Shown piece by piece: positions 45,521-57,300 of a stretch of 64,000 nucleotides of DNA. The position numbers and the translations under genes are program-made. The notes below the pieces were generated by a model that worked only from the letters and a program-made list of their open reading frames with translations, was not told where the DNA came from and searched no databases. The DNA comes from Allygus modestus (Eukaryota; Arthropoda; Insecta; Hemiptera; Cicadellidae): positions 20,134,709 through 20,198,708 of the forward strand of contig OY776114.1 of assembly GCA_963675035.1 (NCBI GenBank), read 5' to 3'. Each line of letters starts with the position of its first letter. The stretch's first letter is position 1.

Positions 45521-45890
45521 ACAGTAGATGCTCTTTTATCCAGTATACAAAGAACCGGCATGTTCTGCTAACCGGCATCAGCCGAGCCACTCACGATCGG
45601 CTTTTTCTGGTTTTCTGGTTCTGGTTAAGCTGCTCACAGACCTCTACTGACATTAGCCACTAGTGCACTCGACTGTGCACACCATTTTCATTACTCTGTG
45701 TACCCTGTGTTTTCAGTATTTTGTACTCTGTGTTTTTCTTCTAAACCTATCTTTAAAAAATATGTGTTTTGTTCATTTGGGTACTGTATGGACTTAATTA
45801 TCTTCAGTATACCCTTTAAAAACTATATATGTTCTATTATCCGGCTTGGCCATGGTCCCAAAAGTGCTGGTTAAAATATCGCCCATTGTA
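45521..45890. mobile_element. Possible decayed pogo/Tigger-like element
   Basis: TACAGTAGATGCTCTTTTAT at the left resembles pogo-group ends, and TATCCGGC and CCATTGTACAG occur near the right. The two ends match poorly. Confidence 0.25.
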
Positions 45891-46289
45891 CAGATAATAA
45901 ATTTTAAATTGTATATCTAATTCTGAAAGATAAATTGTGGAAGTTTGGTAAATTGCAGGATGATGGGGGGCCCAAGCGACTCAAACCAGAGATATTATCT
46001 AAAGGGACTCCGGAAAATAGTAGTTATTTTGAAAAATTGGGTGTCAGTCAGAAATAAGGACAAACTTTACCTCTTGGTTAATCTCATAATTACATCGGAA
46101 ATTTTAAACACAACGATTCAACAGCAATAAACCATGGCATAAACATTCATATTTGATCATAAATATAAAAGATCAAACTATATTTTATTCAAAGGATACA
46201 CTGTCTATAAATTTATATACGTATAAAAACGTAAGCTAACGCATGCTAAGTACGAAACTAAATTTGTATAGGAAATGTAAACAATTAAT

Positions 46290-47323
46290 AAACGGTATCA
46301 GGAAACTGACACATACTTTCTCCCTTTAAGCCAAACTTTAATGACAAAAACATTTGTTATTTACTAAATATAGAATATGAAGTATAGGTAAATGTACAGA
46401 AAATTGTCTAAAATAGTTATTTTCAGAAATATCCATCCAAATCCCTTTTTGGGAGGCACTATAGAGTCCGTTGCTACACACAGTGGTTTTGAGAGGGGAA
46501 ATGCCCCCTTGCCCCCCCCAGGGTTAAATAGCAACACATTTCGAACATCATCTGTTGGTCAATGCTAACTTGACCTGCATATCAAATTTTAATGAAATTG
46601 ATCAGTAAATAAGAGAGAAATAGTTATTTTTGTATTCCCCATAAGAATAACATTGGACAACGTACTGCATTTACCGCTAAATGAAAATTTCAATTTTCTC
46701 CACAACTAGAAATTGTAGAATAGTAATTTAAGATACAAATTTATTTAGTTTTTTGAGCTCTTTTTAATGGTGAATAGTAATCTTTTTTAACATATTTGAT
46801 TTTTCATGAAAAATCAAAAAAGCTGAATTTTGGATGTTTTAAGTCCTGTAATTTCTGAACCCGAATTTTTTCAGAAATGCGGGTGGTGTCATTTTGTTGG
46901 AAACCTAAAGTTCTACAAACCACTAAAGTTTAATCAAAATCGTTAGAGCCGTTTTTGAGAAATTTGGATTTTTCATGTTTTTTGGCGGTTTTTTGGGGAT
47001 AATTACCCTTAAAAATCAAAAATTCAAAAAAATGAAAAAAATGCCTGGAGATATCGTGGATTAGTACCTACATACCAAATTTCATAAAAATCGGACCATA
47101 GGTTAGGTCTCTAGCTCTGTACACATCCACAGACACACACACACACACACACACACACGGACACACACACACACACACAAACACACACAGACAGACATCA
47201 CGTAAAAACCACTTTTTTGGGTTCAGGGAGCACCAAAACGAATATTTCCACTAACAACTCAAATTCGAAAATTTTTACGAAAACAATACTTTCTCCATAT
47301 ACTATGTATAGGGGGAGAAAGTA
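46290..47323. mobile_element. Family B element, copy B2, in FAR intron 3
   Basis: Reverse copy of B1, continuous where B1 is interrupted. Contains ACTTTCTCCC at 46315 and the hairpin CTTTCTCCATATACTATGTA plus GGGGGAGAAAG at 47289-47321. An (AC)n microsatellite lies at 47133-47190. No ORF. Confidence 0.6.
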
Positions 47324-47425
47324 AAAATGTATGCACTCTTTATCAACAGATAATTTTCTCATCCTAAAATAGAAACCAAAATATAAACAAAAAAATGAGC
47401 AATGTAGCTGGAAAAAATTACTAAA

Positions 47426-47910
47426 TACTGTAGAACCTCACTAATTCGAACCTCGATAATTCGAAAACCTCTATCATTAATAACTTTTGTCTGTTCCTTT
47501 CAGAAAACCTCCCAATATTCAAAAAATAATATAACGATAATTCAAAGTGTTTTAACACAAAATGTAGCCTCTAAAATTTGAATATGTTTATACTCAGGCA
47601 TTTAAAATTTGAATTTTGTTGCTGTAATTCGGAACGATACCTCTAAAATTCGAAGTCAACCTCTACAGTACGAAATGTAAGCCTCTGAAATTTGAATTAA
47701 GCGCAAAAACAGCCTGTTGAAACATGAAAATAAATATACTCAGTTTCCGCCAGATCTGAATTCATTAACGTTTGTTTTCTTTGCCTCTATAATTCAAATT
47801 CCATTCACATTAACCTCTATAATTCAAACTCTCGATATTTTAAACTTCATTTAGTTCAAAATAAATTGGCTGTTCCCTGAATTTCAAATTAGTAAGGTTC
47901 TAATACTGTA
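47426..47910. mobile_element. TA-flanked Tigger/pogo-like element with internal word repeats
   Basis: The left end CTGTAGAACCTCACTAATTC and the right end, read in reverse (CAGTATTAGAACCTTACTAA), form TIRs, with TA on each side. Inside, CCTCTA-AATTCGAA-like words recur at least seven times in degenerate form. No transposase. Confidence 0.6.
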
Positions 47911-48034
47911 GAAAAATCTATTATCTAGTTTGAAAATCATAACAATTTTAAACTTAGATTTGCCTTAAATATTAAACCTGCACAACTCTCTTTATCATGA
48001 CAATGACGATATATTAACTATATTTTATGTACAG

Positions 48035-48180
48035 ATATTTGTACATGTGTCTACTGCATTTTGTCACGTAGACGTCGAAGTAATGGAAGAAAAGGTCTAT
48101 GACACTCCCATCTCTCCCAAGGACATCATGCGAATGTGCGAGTGGATGGACGAACAGACTTTGGACATTATACAACCTAG
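48035..48180 (+). CDS. FAR exon 4 (residues 151-199, last codon split)
   Basis: Acceptor ATGTACAG|ATA, donor CCTAG|GTTGGT, phase 2 at the end. Encodes IFVHVSTAFC (the STA segment that faces the active site) and MCEWMDEQTLDIIQP. The final Arg is completed by one base of exon 5. Confidence 0.93.
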
Positions 48181-48822
48181 GTTGGTACTAAACCATTGAA
48201 CGAGTAGGGCAACTAAAAAATGTATGGTGAATCAGTTGAGGTCCAGGTGAATTATCGAGGATATTCTTGAATTTCTTGGCCCTCCTTGAAAGTTATCACT
48301 GATACAGTATAAACATGTATATGTACCAGGTAGTTTACAGGTACGGTTATATAAATAAGATTTCATTAAAACTGAACTAGCGATTCTCCTCACCTATTTT
48401 TTTATAAAATTAACCAATTTGAGGAATAATACTGAAATAACTTTATTATTTTCTAGTTTGATCTTGTTTTTATTTAATGGTCATCTGTTAGTAAATAAGT
48501 AAATTTGTACCCTTTAGTACTACCCCTTTTATAGAAACATTTATGCTCCATTATCAAAGGAGCAGGTATTCGATTGTTATGAAATAAGATTTGAATTTCA
48601 TTCAATGAATATGATAGACAAACTATACAATTATAAAGATTAACTAGTCCTCATAAACTTTTATCTCCTGACTTTGACAGTTCTAGTGTAGGAGTATCAG
48701 TTGAAGTAAACCTTTGAGATATTTATCAGAATGTATATGTATAATACACACATGTATAAAGCCAAATCATACAAGGAACTTTTGATAAAGTCCACATGAA
48801 CCCCCCATTTTTGACCCCCATG

Positions 48823-49500
48823 AACCACACTTCATTAAAAGGTCTCGGTGAGAAAATCGGAGGGTAAATATTAGTTTGTTATACAACCTCTTCTATTAAC
48901 ACGTTCGTTGTGACTGCCCCGAGGCGGGTCGTTTGCAAAATGCGGCCCGCCAATCGCTGGTCGGAGTCACATTTCTAAATCTTGGCTAACCAATGGCTGT
49001 AGCGCTCGAAGGCTCTGTACTACATTACAATATAGCTGAACGTAGTTCTAAGAAGCGCCAACAGATAGCAGCACATGATAGGTCGATGTAGAGTCAGTAT
49101 TACCATTTCGAGGGATTTTATTAGCAAAAAAAGCAGTTCTCCCAGACCCGTAGTTGCGGGAATTGAGGGAAATTTTAGTGCCAACCTACACCACAAATGT
49201 CACATGGTTATATCTAAACTGCGAACAGCGTATAGTCCGTTCTCGTAAAGTGCTGAGCTCACAATGAAGCAATGTTTGGCAGGGGAGCGCGCTACTAGTA
49301 TTATAGTAGGCCGCTTGGCGGGCTAGTGGCGAGGTACTATATTTATAGTAGCCCTCAGTCAACGTGTTAAGGCTATAAAATAAAAGTGTCAAGTTAAAAT
49401 ACACTTTTAAATATTGGAATTTTGTCAGTAGTGTGGATTGATTTGACTAAACTGAAATCAGGCAAACAAGCAAAGTTGTTGGGCAAAGCTAACATATCTT
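48823..49500. repeat. Dispersed repeat E, copy 2
   Basis: Flanks 48823-48895 and 49371-49500 match 1255-1465. The interruption is the TTAA MITE. Confidence 0.55.
48896..49370. mobile_element. TTAA-flanked MITE in FAR intron 4 (piggyBac-type)
   Basis: TTAA at 48896-48899 and 49367-49370. The ends CACGTTCGTTGTGACTG and, in reverse, CACGTTGACTGAGGG share CACGTT. 467 bp, relatively GC-rich, no ORF. Repeat E copy 1 gives an empty site. Confidence 0.7.
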
Positions 49501-49883
49501 CTGTATATATTCAAACAAATTCCTGCTTTTTATTTACTCACTTCCTAAAGTTATTACATAACTGATTTTGATGATTATTTTCGTATTTAAAAGATAATTT
49601 CAAATTCTGTGAAGCTAAATATTTGATTTATACTTTTATCACATTTGGTCACATTCCGAATTTTAAAATCACATTTTCTTAATTCAAAAAACAGCTGTTA
49701 TAAGGATTAGATACGCAAAATATTTCGGGGGAGCAGCTCGTTGTATTGTAAAACTGATTGTCAACCATCAAATATCCATTTTTAGTTATGTCAAAGAATC
49801 CTTTATCCACAAAAAATGATTGGCCATTTTTAATTTAACCACAAGCACTAGACCAATATTAATGCATTAGCACAGAAAACTAT

Positions 49884-50068
49884 TTAACACTACAGATGGC
49901 TGACTGAAGTAGAAGAAAGGTTGCGCTCTCGTGACAGCACCGTGGGTCTCCATGAGGGGAGCCAGTGGGCAGTGGGTGGAGTGGGGAATAAGTCGGGTCG
50001 CCAATTGATATGTTAGTGGGTGTACTGGAATGCACCCCCTCTGGGCGACCTTGCGCCACTAGTGTTAA
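49884..50068. mobile_element. Small TTAA-flanked element in FAR intron 4
   Basis: TTAA at 49884-49887 and 50065-50068. The ends CACTACAGATGGC and, in reverse, CACTAGTGGCGC are similar. 177 bp, GC-rich. Confidence 0.55.
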
Positions 50069-50383
50069 AAGCAGCCAGTGACCGAACTAACCGTTTTAAG
50101 TGCAACTGCCACTATGTAGTGTTTTAAAGTTTTATGTGGCATTAGTTATTTTGGCTTCGCCATTCCTTGTACCAGATTCCTGCAATAGGAAAAGATATCT
50201 AATCAAAATACGTAGCCACAATTATGGTTCGCCAAGAGCCAGTCAATGATCCTGGGACAATAATTGACTGACCTATGTTAAAAAGTGTTTTAGATCCCAG
50301 AAGTAGTATGTTAACTGTTAACTGAAAACAACACCAAGCTCATTGTCATCATCGAGTCACTCCACATGGTGATCATTTTCCAG

Positions 50384-50493
50384 GGTTTTGCATCCTCACC
50401 CCAACTCTTACACATATTCAAAACGGCTGGCGGAGGCGCTAGTGGATGAATACTATCCTGAAATTCCTGCTTGCATTGTGAGGCCCTCTATTG
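50384..50493 (+). CDS. FAR exon 5 (completes residue 199; 200-235 and first base of 236)
   Basis: Acceptor TTTTCCAG|GGT, donor ATTG|GTAAGT. Carries the active-site motif YTYSK (Tyr208, Lys212) within PNSYTYSKRLAEA, then IPACIVRPSI. The phases join exon 4 (2) and exon 6 (1). Confidence 0.95.
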
Positions 50494-53204
50494 GTAAGTT
50501 AAACAAGCTTTATACACCCTCCTTGCAAAAAGTTAATTCCTTCTGTATTTTTTTTCAATTTATTCTTGTTCCAAGGGAAAAACATTAATCCTAAAAAATG
50601 TATCTATGAACATACTATTTCAGAGATTCACCAACCACGATTAAAAACCAAGATTCAAAATCCTACGTGCCTCGACATATTAATATGAATAAGCCTTTAC
50701 GTAAAAGAGATAAAATAATTTCAATTATTAACAATTCACTGATTACCAATCCACACTTATCAAAGAATGAACATTTTGGCTAGATAACATTATTTAGAGG
50801 CAGGGGCTGTTTAGGAGGACCCTTACTCATAACTTTAGTTTTCAGAACAAATATATTAAGCGGTTTGATCGTCGTGTTACGGCCGATATAACGCTGTTCA
50901 CAACTGACAATTCATTTAACACGTTCGCTGCGGCGCAGTCGATTTCGACCGGCCTTGGCCACGCGCGCATGCTGCGCGGTCGGAACCGGCCTCCCTCTCT
51001 ATTGAAACTAAACCAGTCAATGTGAGCTAAGCACTAGCTAGAGGCAAGTTATTTGTTGTCAATGTGTAGTGCGGGTCCCGTAGTGTTGTCGGGTGGCATC
51101 AGTTTTCGGATCCGGCGTTTGTAATTTTTGGCGGTGATACGTTGTTTTCAAGTGTATTCTCGTGTAATTTTAGTGTTTTTGTTTTAAAAAAATAGTGCAT
51201 ATATATTTTAAAACATCAATCCTCTAGATTGAGGATACGTAGCGTGTTTTTTTGGCGGGAGTTAGTTATTGTATCCCCCCTTGCCTTGTATTTCGTGCCT
51301 TGTCAATGTGGGACGGCCGATGTCGACCGCGCCGAGTCTTGCGCGGAAGTACTGGAATGCTTGAAAACCACATGGTCGGTCTTCTATACTTCATAGGTAA
51401 GTAGTTCAACACTTATAATTTTCTAGCACCCGGGAAAATTTCAACAATTTTTTCCAGCAGCCAATATGTTAAGGCTAAGAAAATATGATTTGATCGCCAT
51501 ATTACATAGTCCGATTGATTTTTGTGTTTTTTATATATTAAGCGGTTCTAGTGCAATTGAAGATCAATAATATATGGTTCATTTCCGGGCAGATTTACTT
51601 CCCACAGCTAAAGAGCCCCGCACCCAAAATTTGCCCAGGGCTCTTGCAATAACCAGGGCCGGCTTTGTTAGGAACATATTACTCACAATACTTGTTCGAG
51701 GATAACTCTATATACATAAAATGGACAATTTTAACCAACAGCCTTTAATTGGTTTCATACTTTGGTTTGTGGATTTTTTACTGTATGTAGAAGCAAAGTG
51801 TCAACGAGCGCCATTCCAAGTACCGGCGAGACCTTTCAAGTCTTTTATGGTAAAAAAAATGGTTTTAATATAAATCTTTCACGCAAATTAGATACAAAGT
51901 TTAAATAAAACAACAAAGTTCCTGTTGTGCTGAATTACAAAACATATTTCCACTTAGCCACAAATAACAAATAATTGAAATATCTGTACTTATTTTAATG
52001 ACAATCTTTTCACATTAATTATATTTTTTTTATTGATATAGAATGTTATAATTCCCATTTGTTAAGATAAACAAAAGAGACAGGAAACAGAACCAAAAAA
52101 TGTTTAATACACACACCTCTCCCTAACATACAGATCATATTACCTACATACTCCTCATGTCAGCCATATTGTAACCTGGGATAACATGTCTGAGGTGTGC
52201 TATGCATTTTACCCGTTGGTTTCAACCGCCTAAATCCCATAAGCTGCCATAACGACGCAGTGTAGTGCAGGCCTTCATTGGGTTGCAAGTGGACCAGTTG
52301 GTGTGTGGAAATAGGTCCAGTTACTTTGTACGGACCAGCAGAAAAATTGTTCATGAAAACTTGTTAATAAACGCACTTATCTGCCATTCTAGGTAGGAAA
52401 AACATAGAGATTTATCGTTTTTACCATTTTTTTATTTTGTTAATCTCTTTAAAACGAGGTGTCGCTTAGGGTTTACTTTAAAAAATGTTCATTTGCACCC
52501 AAAATCTTCCATTTTGAGGAAACTCAAAATGTTAAAAACGGTTTAATGATACTTCCCTTAAGGTTATTTCATTCCAAAGTGTATTTTTTTGTTTTAACGT
52601 GGCAAATGTAACAATTAAACTCTTAATTTTGTCTGCAATGTTTCAGGTAGTTTTCTTTTAAATTTTGGCTGGATGCCATTTCGGTTAGGGGAAATATAGC
52701 AATCTTTAATAGCTCTTTAAAAACAGGGACTTTTAGGTTTCATTTGGAAATGTTACCTCCAAGATCCCCATTTTTGGGAGACAGTCTAAATTTCAATATC
52801 AAAAATATACGTTACCTTAAGCTAATACAGAATACTTCGGAAATCCGGACTAATGTGGCAGACAGCCGGTCAGAATTTTAAAAAATCGGGATTTCCTGGA
52901 GATGGGCACGAATCAAACGCGACACAAACAAGGCAAAGTGACATCCGCTCTAACAAAGCGGGTGCATAGATCTGAGACTCTCCCTCTCCTCCCAGCACAC
53001 GACAACTTCTACTACCTCATATAATCATAAACATCAATTTTTACTGAAGAACAGAGCGCCCAATGATACAAACTGCAATTGCGAAGCAATTGTTATTTAA
53101 ATGTAGTACAAAACTAGGCGGATGCAACTTGTTTACACCTGAAAGAGATATCCACACTCAAGATGCATCCTTTACAAAGCAGTTACTTATCCTTGTGTTT
53201 CCAG
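50494..53204. other. FAR intron 5
   Basis: 2.71 kb, phase 1. It contains one TTAA-flanked element (50920-51468). The remainder shows nothing I can name. Confidence 0.8.
50916..51472. mobile_element. TTAA-flanked element in FAR intron 5 (piggyBac-type)
   Basis: TTAA at 50916-50919 and 51469-51472. The ends CACGTTCGCTGCGGCG and, in reverse, CATATTGGCTGCTGG are similar. The left end closely resembles that of the intron 4 element (CACGTTCG). The left part is GC-rich with CGACCGGCC/GGCCGG-type palindromic words. Confidence 0.6.
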
Positions 53205-53403
53205 TGACGCCCTCAGTCAAGGAGCCGATGCCGGGGTGGGTGGACAACCTCAACGGTCCCGTGGGGCTGCTCATCGGGGGAGGCAAGGGAGTTATCCGCA
53301 CGATGCACTGCAAAGCGGAACTGCTCGCTCAGCTCATCCCGGTCGACTTTGCCATCAACGGAATAATCGTTGTTACTTCAAAAGTCGGAAAAATGACTGA
53401 AAG
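53205..53403 (+). CDS. FAR exon 6 (residues 236-301 and part of 302)
   Basis: Acceptor TGTTTCCAG|TGA, donor GAAAG|GTTGGT, phase 1 in and 2 out. Encodes VTPSVKEPMPGWVDNLNGP, LIGGGKGVIRTMHC and LIPVDFAING, all standard FAR landmarks. Relatively GC-rich compared with the introns. Confidence 0.95.
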
Positions 53404-53451
53404 GTTGGTAAAGTACTAAATTGGTTGGTTTTGGAAAGGGCTTTTTTGGAA

Positions 53452-53638
53452 AATTAGCAGGAATATAAGGATAGGGAAATCAGGCTTACCTTGTAAATTT
53501 CAAGCATCCCAATGATAGCACAATAATAAACCCTACACAAAAGAATATGTATATTGTTTTTTAGTGTACTATCAGTGGAATGCCTGTAATTCCAAAGGTA
53601 AGCCTGCTTGTCCTGTCCTTATATTCCTGCAAAATACT
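53452..53638. mobile_element. Inverted-repeat element H in FAR intron 6
   Basis: GCAGGAATATAAGGATAGG followed by CAGGCTTACCTTG at the left is mirrored by CAAAGGTAAGCCTG then CCTTATATTCCTGC at the right (arms about 40 nt). A diverged partial relative lies at about 58480-58560 in intron 8. Target duplication unclear. Confidence 0.55.
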
Positions 53639-53693
53639 ATATTGATAATTTTAGTTTGCTTAAACTTTTCTAATGAGTGGGAAACCATGCTTT

Positions 53694-54970
53694 TTAGCGA
53701 ATTTCCCCTATAGGGAAGAAGCTATTACCGTAGGTCTCATCGTAAGACTTAAGCCCGAGACCATGATAACTTTTTGTTTTGAGGTCCCCAGATGCCAAAA
53801 ACACTATTCGTTCAAATTTATATATATGTGTGTGTCCGTTAACACGATAACTTGAGTAAAAAACGTCCAATTTTGATGAAATTTGGCTCAAATGTGTAAA
53901 ATGACATTCATGACTTTAAGTTCGAAAACCAGAAATATCGGACTATGGGAAGGGGGGTTTATGGGGGTTTTAAATTTTCAAAAAATCAGTTTTTTGCATT
54001 TTTCACCCTACAATTTTTAAAAAACTTAATTTTGGTTTTGACCATGTTATAGAGCTTAAAAAAACAAATAATTTAGTATTTTGAATTATTAACCTAGGTT
54101 AAGTGGTTGCGGAGAAAATCCAAAAAAACCTGCTCATAAAATCTCCCATGTTAATCTTATGGGAAAAACGTTGTTGGCTTTTCCTCAGTTTATTTTAATG
54201 TAAACTTCACATTTGCTTTTACCAATCTTTTCAGTTTCACAAAACAATCATTTTGGTGTTTAAATTGTGATTATACGCCTAACCGTTGCAGAGATATTCA
54301 AAGTGTTAAACACAGTACGTTGTCCAATGTTATCCTTATGGAGAATAAATAAAATTTGATATCTGGATTATTTATGAATGTATGTTGATGAAACTTGGTA
54401 TGTGGCTTCACGTAGTACTGGTACATTGATATTTGCACAAAAAATTGATTTTTTGTTGATTATTCCCGTAGCAGCAAACCTGCGTACTCAGCCCCCATGT
54501 TATTCTTATGGAGAATAAGTAAAATGTAATTTCTCCCTTAATTATAAACATAAATTAATAAAACTTGGTATTTAGCTTCACTTGGTTGAGTTATATTGAT
54601 AATTTTATAAAAACCCATTTGTCTGTTCCTTGTTGCAGCAAACCTGCTTTCTCAGCCCCATGTTATTCTTATGGAGAATAACTATAATGTTATATAGCGC
54701 TTATTTATGATTGAATATTGATGAAACTTAGTATGTGGCTTCGCCTAGTTAAATTCTATTTATATTTGCATGAAAACCAATTGTTTCGGTTCCTTCTCTC
54801 AGCAAACCTACATACTCATTACCAATGTTATTCTTATGGAGAATAATTAAAATCGCTTATATGTGAATATATTTTTATGAAACTTGGTTTGCGGCTTTTT
54901 GTAGTATTAAGACATATATTATGCATTGGAAATTCGCTGAGTACGCAGGTTTGCTGCGGCGGGGGTATTT
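53694..54970 (-). mobile_element. Family A element, copy A6 (Helentron/HINE-like), in FAR intron 6
   Basis: The left end TTAGCGAATTTCCCCTATAG is the hairpin terminus. A short TATATGTGTG run lies at 53820. The core and three to four tandem units follow, and the right end is GGAAATTCGCTGAGTACGCA then GGCGGGGGTATTTT. Both subterminal repeats are intact. Confidence 0.7.
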
Positions 54971-56061
54971 TGTTGTTGGTACAAGGGTGCCTTACTGTGG
55001 CTCCATGGATGTAAACATTTTATTATCTAAGTGGACAAGTCGTATAACCTGTTGTCTTACATCCCAGCAAGATACTGCGCCATCCATTTAGTGTGTCTAC
55101 ACTCTGTTCAACATTACGAATGATGTGGAAATTCCAACGAGTTTCAAATTACTACAAACTGAGGCAAAAATGAAAGATGTATATTAAGAAATGTTTCTTC
55201 TTTGAGTAAAAGAAACTCAGATGAGAAGGATAGCTCTGAATGTTAATAAAATAGGAAATTCTTCTGCTAAACTAGACATCAGTCAATTAGTAAGTGCCTC
55301 CTAAGTGTCACTTTCTAGGTATCAAGACCTAGAAACATTTCTAGTTTCTAGTTTTCTAGTTTAACATGCTTAAATTAATCATATAAATAATAATTAATCA
55401 TAATAAAAAAATACCTCTAATATCTCAACATAATACCACTAGGAGTAAAGAAAATGTTTGTATATACAACTCATAAGCTCAATTAGCAATTGGAAAAAGC
55501 ACTTTATAAACTTGTGTACCAATCAACTTAACTAGTGGCTTGAAGGAGCCAAGCCCCTAACCTTGCTCCAATACTATGTCTCATCTGATTTTAAGACATG
55601 TCAGTTTGTAAACGAAGTAGTGACGTAATCACATGTTTCAATGTAAACAAAGCAGACGTTTTTAAATCCCAATGCTTTTCTTATGGGGGACAATTTACGT
55701 TACTTCTCGTTTTCTGGTAACTTTTTGTAAATACTGCTATTTTTCCTGAGTCCCTGGGATCAACACTTTTAATTTGAGCCATCTCCCATCAGCCTGCGAT
55801 TTTCCACACAATCACAATTTCGACTTAAATATTTCGCTTACAGAATTATATATAAAGATGCCTTAGTACCTCTGGAAGACTCCGACGCAAATAGGGCGTA
55901 TTTTAAGGCGAATATGAATGAATGATGAAAGTAGAACGGGAGAGATGTCTTGTTTATACTATAGCCAAAGCAAGATCTATTTTCCTTTAATTCGCTACAA
56001 TCATTTTTTAAACATTGAAGAGAAAAATTAAATACCTATTCAAAACGCAATTCTTTCACAG

Positions 56062-56301
56062 GTCCAAAGAAATGCCGGTGTACAACTTGACGCAAGGCAA
56101 GACGGCGAATGTTTCATGGGGCCGGGTGCTGGAGATCGGGCGACAGATCTTCTACAAGTATCCGTTCACCGTCATGCTGTGGTATCCCGACGGCAACATC
56201 CGCAGCAGCAAGCTGGTGCATAACATCTACGCCATCTTCTACCACTGGATCCCCGCTTACCTCATTGACGGGTTGCTCTTCATCTTCGGGCAAAAGCGAT
56301 T
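56062..56301 (+). CDS. FAR exon 7 (residues 302-381 and part of 382)
   Basis: Acceptor TTTCACAG|GTC, donor GATT|GTGAGT, phase 2 in and 2 out. Encodes MPVYNLTQG, the WYPDG box and HWIPAYLIDGLLF, where the FAR C-terminal domain begins. GC-rich at third positions, unlike its surroundings. Confidence 0.96.
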
Positions 56302-57042
56302 GTGAGTCTGCCGCTGACAAATGTTGCTCTACTATTACACTCAAGATTGAACAGTTAATTAAGTTTTGATTTTTAAATCAGCAATAAAACCAATAAAACT
56401 CTTTTTATTCCGCTTTTTACCGTGGAGTTAACTTCATAAATTAGCTATTTTCTCTCTTTAAAATTGTTACTGTAACTGTAAAATATTCTTTATAATTTAA
56501 TTGTTTGTTTGGATTCAACAACATAAAGCCTCCATTAAACTGGAGAAAAATCCTCATCTATTTAACGAATGAAATTTGACATATTTGTTATATTTATGAA
56601 CATTTTATTGATTTAAATGTCTGTAATATAATTTCCAAATTATATATTTGTATTGTTCCACCAAAGAGTCTTAATTCTATTACTAATGGGATTGTGCCTG
56701 ATTCCTTGAGCCAGATTTATCACGCATATATAACTTTGCTCATGAAAAAAAACACCAACAATTATTTATTTCTTCACCACTCAACAAGACCATCTCAACT
56801 AAGAATCCTCTCTTAGATTTGTTAATTTATATTTGTAAAATTCACTTTCACGTATCCTATTAACATTAACAACCCCCTGTAACATCGAGGGTAAGCCAGC
56901 TGTCTCTGATGTAGTTAACTGAAAACTCAGCCTAAAAGCTTCATTAGCTTATCCAAATTCAGTACAAATTCTTAAATAACTTAATAGGCTATTTTAAAAA
57001 AATATTGCTTCTGATAAATAATTAATTTGACTACATTTCCAG
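56302..57042. other. FAR intron 7
   Basis: 0.74 kb, phase 2, AT-rich. No mobile element recognised; it is the only intron without one. Confidence 0.8.
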
Positions 57043-57300
57043 CATGATCCGGGTCCAGAACAGGATATCCGTGGGCTTAGAAGTACTTCAGTATTTCACG
57101 ACAAGGCAGTGGAATTTCAAGAATGACAAACTGCTGGCTCTGAGGGCTGAGCTGAAGGGTCCGGACAAGGAGACATTCGCCATGCCCTTCGAGGAGGTGA
57201 ATGAGGTTGACTACATGACGGACTGCATGCTCGGGGCCCGCCAGTACCTCTGCAAAGAAGACCCGGCCAACATCCCTCGAGCCAGGAGGAACCTCACACT
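57043..57300 (+). CDS. FAR exon 8 (completes residue 382; 383-467 and part of 468)
   Basis: Acceptor CATTTCCAG|CAT, donor CACT|GTCAGT, phase 2 in and 2 out. Encodes most of the FAR C-terminal domain, including EVLQYFTTRQWNF, FAMPFEEVNEVDY and GARQYLCKEDP. The donor GTCAGT is slightly non-consensus but is the only one that keeps the frame into exon 9. Confidence 0.95.

Larger units (their letters stand above)
45401..48034. other. FAR intron 3
   Basis: 2.63 kb, phase 0. It contains a possible decayed pogo-like element (about 45521-45890), family B copy B2, and a TA-flanked element built of repeated CCTCTATAATTCGAA words. Confidence 0.8.
48181..50383. other. FAR intron 4
   Basis: 2.20 kb, phase 2. 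It contains dispersed repeat E copy 2, split by a TTAA MITE (48900-49366), and a second small TTAA element (49888-50064). Confidence 0.85.
53404..56061. other. FAR intron 6
   Basis: 2.66 kb, phase 2. It contains an inverted-repeat element (53452-53638) and family A copy A6. From 54975 to 56061 I see only AT-rich DNA. Confidence 0.85.

Noticed and set aside
56114..56344. Minus-strand frame antisense to FAR exon 7
   Set aside because: A shadow of the GC-rich exon on the other strand.
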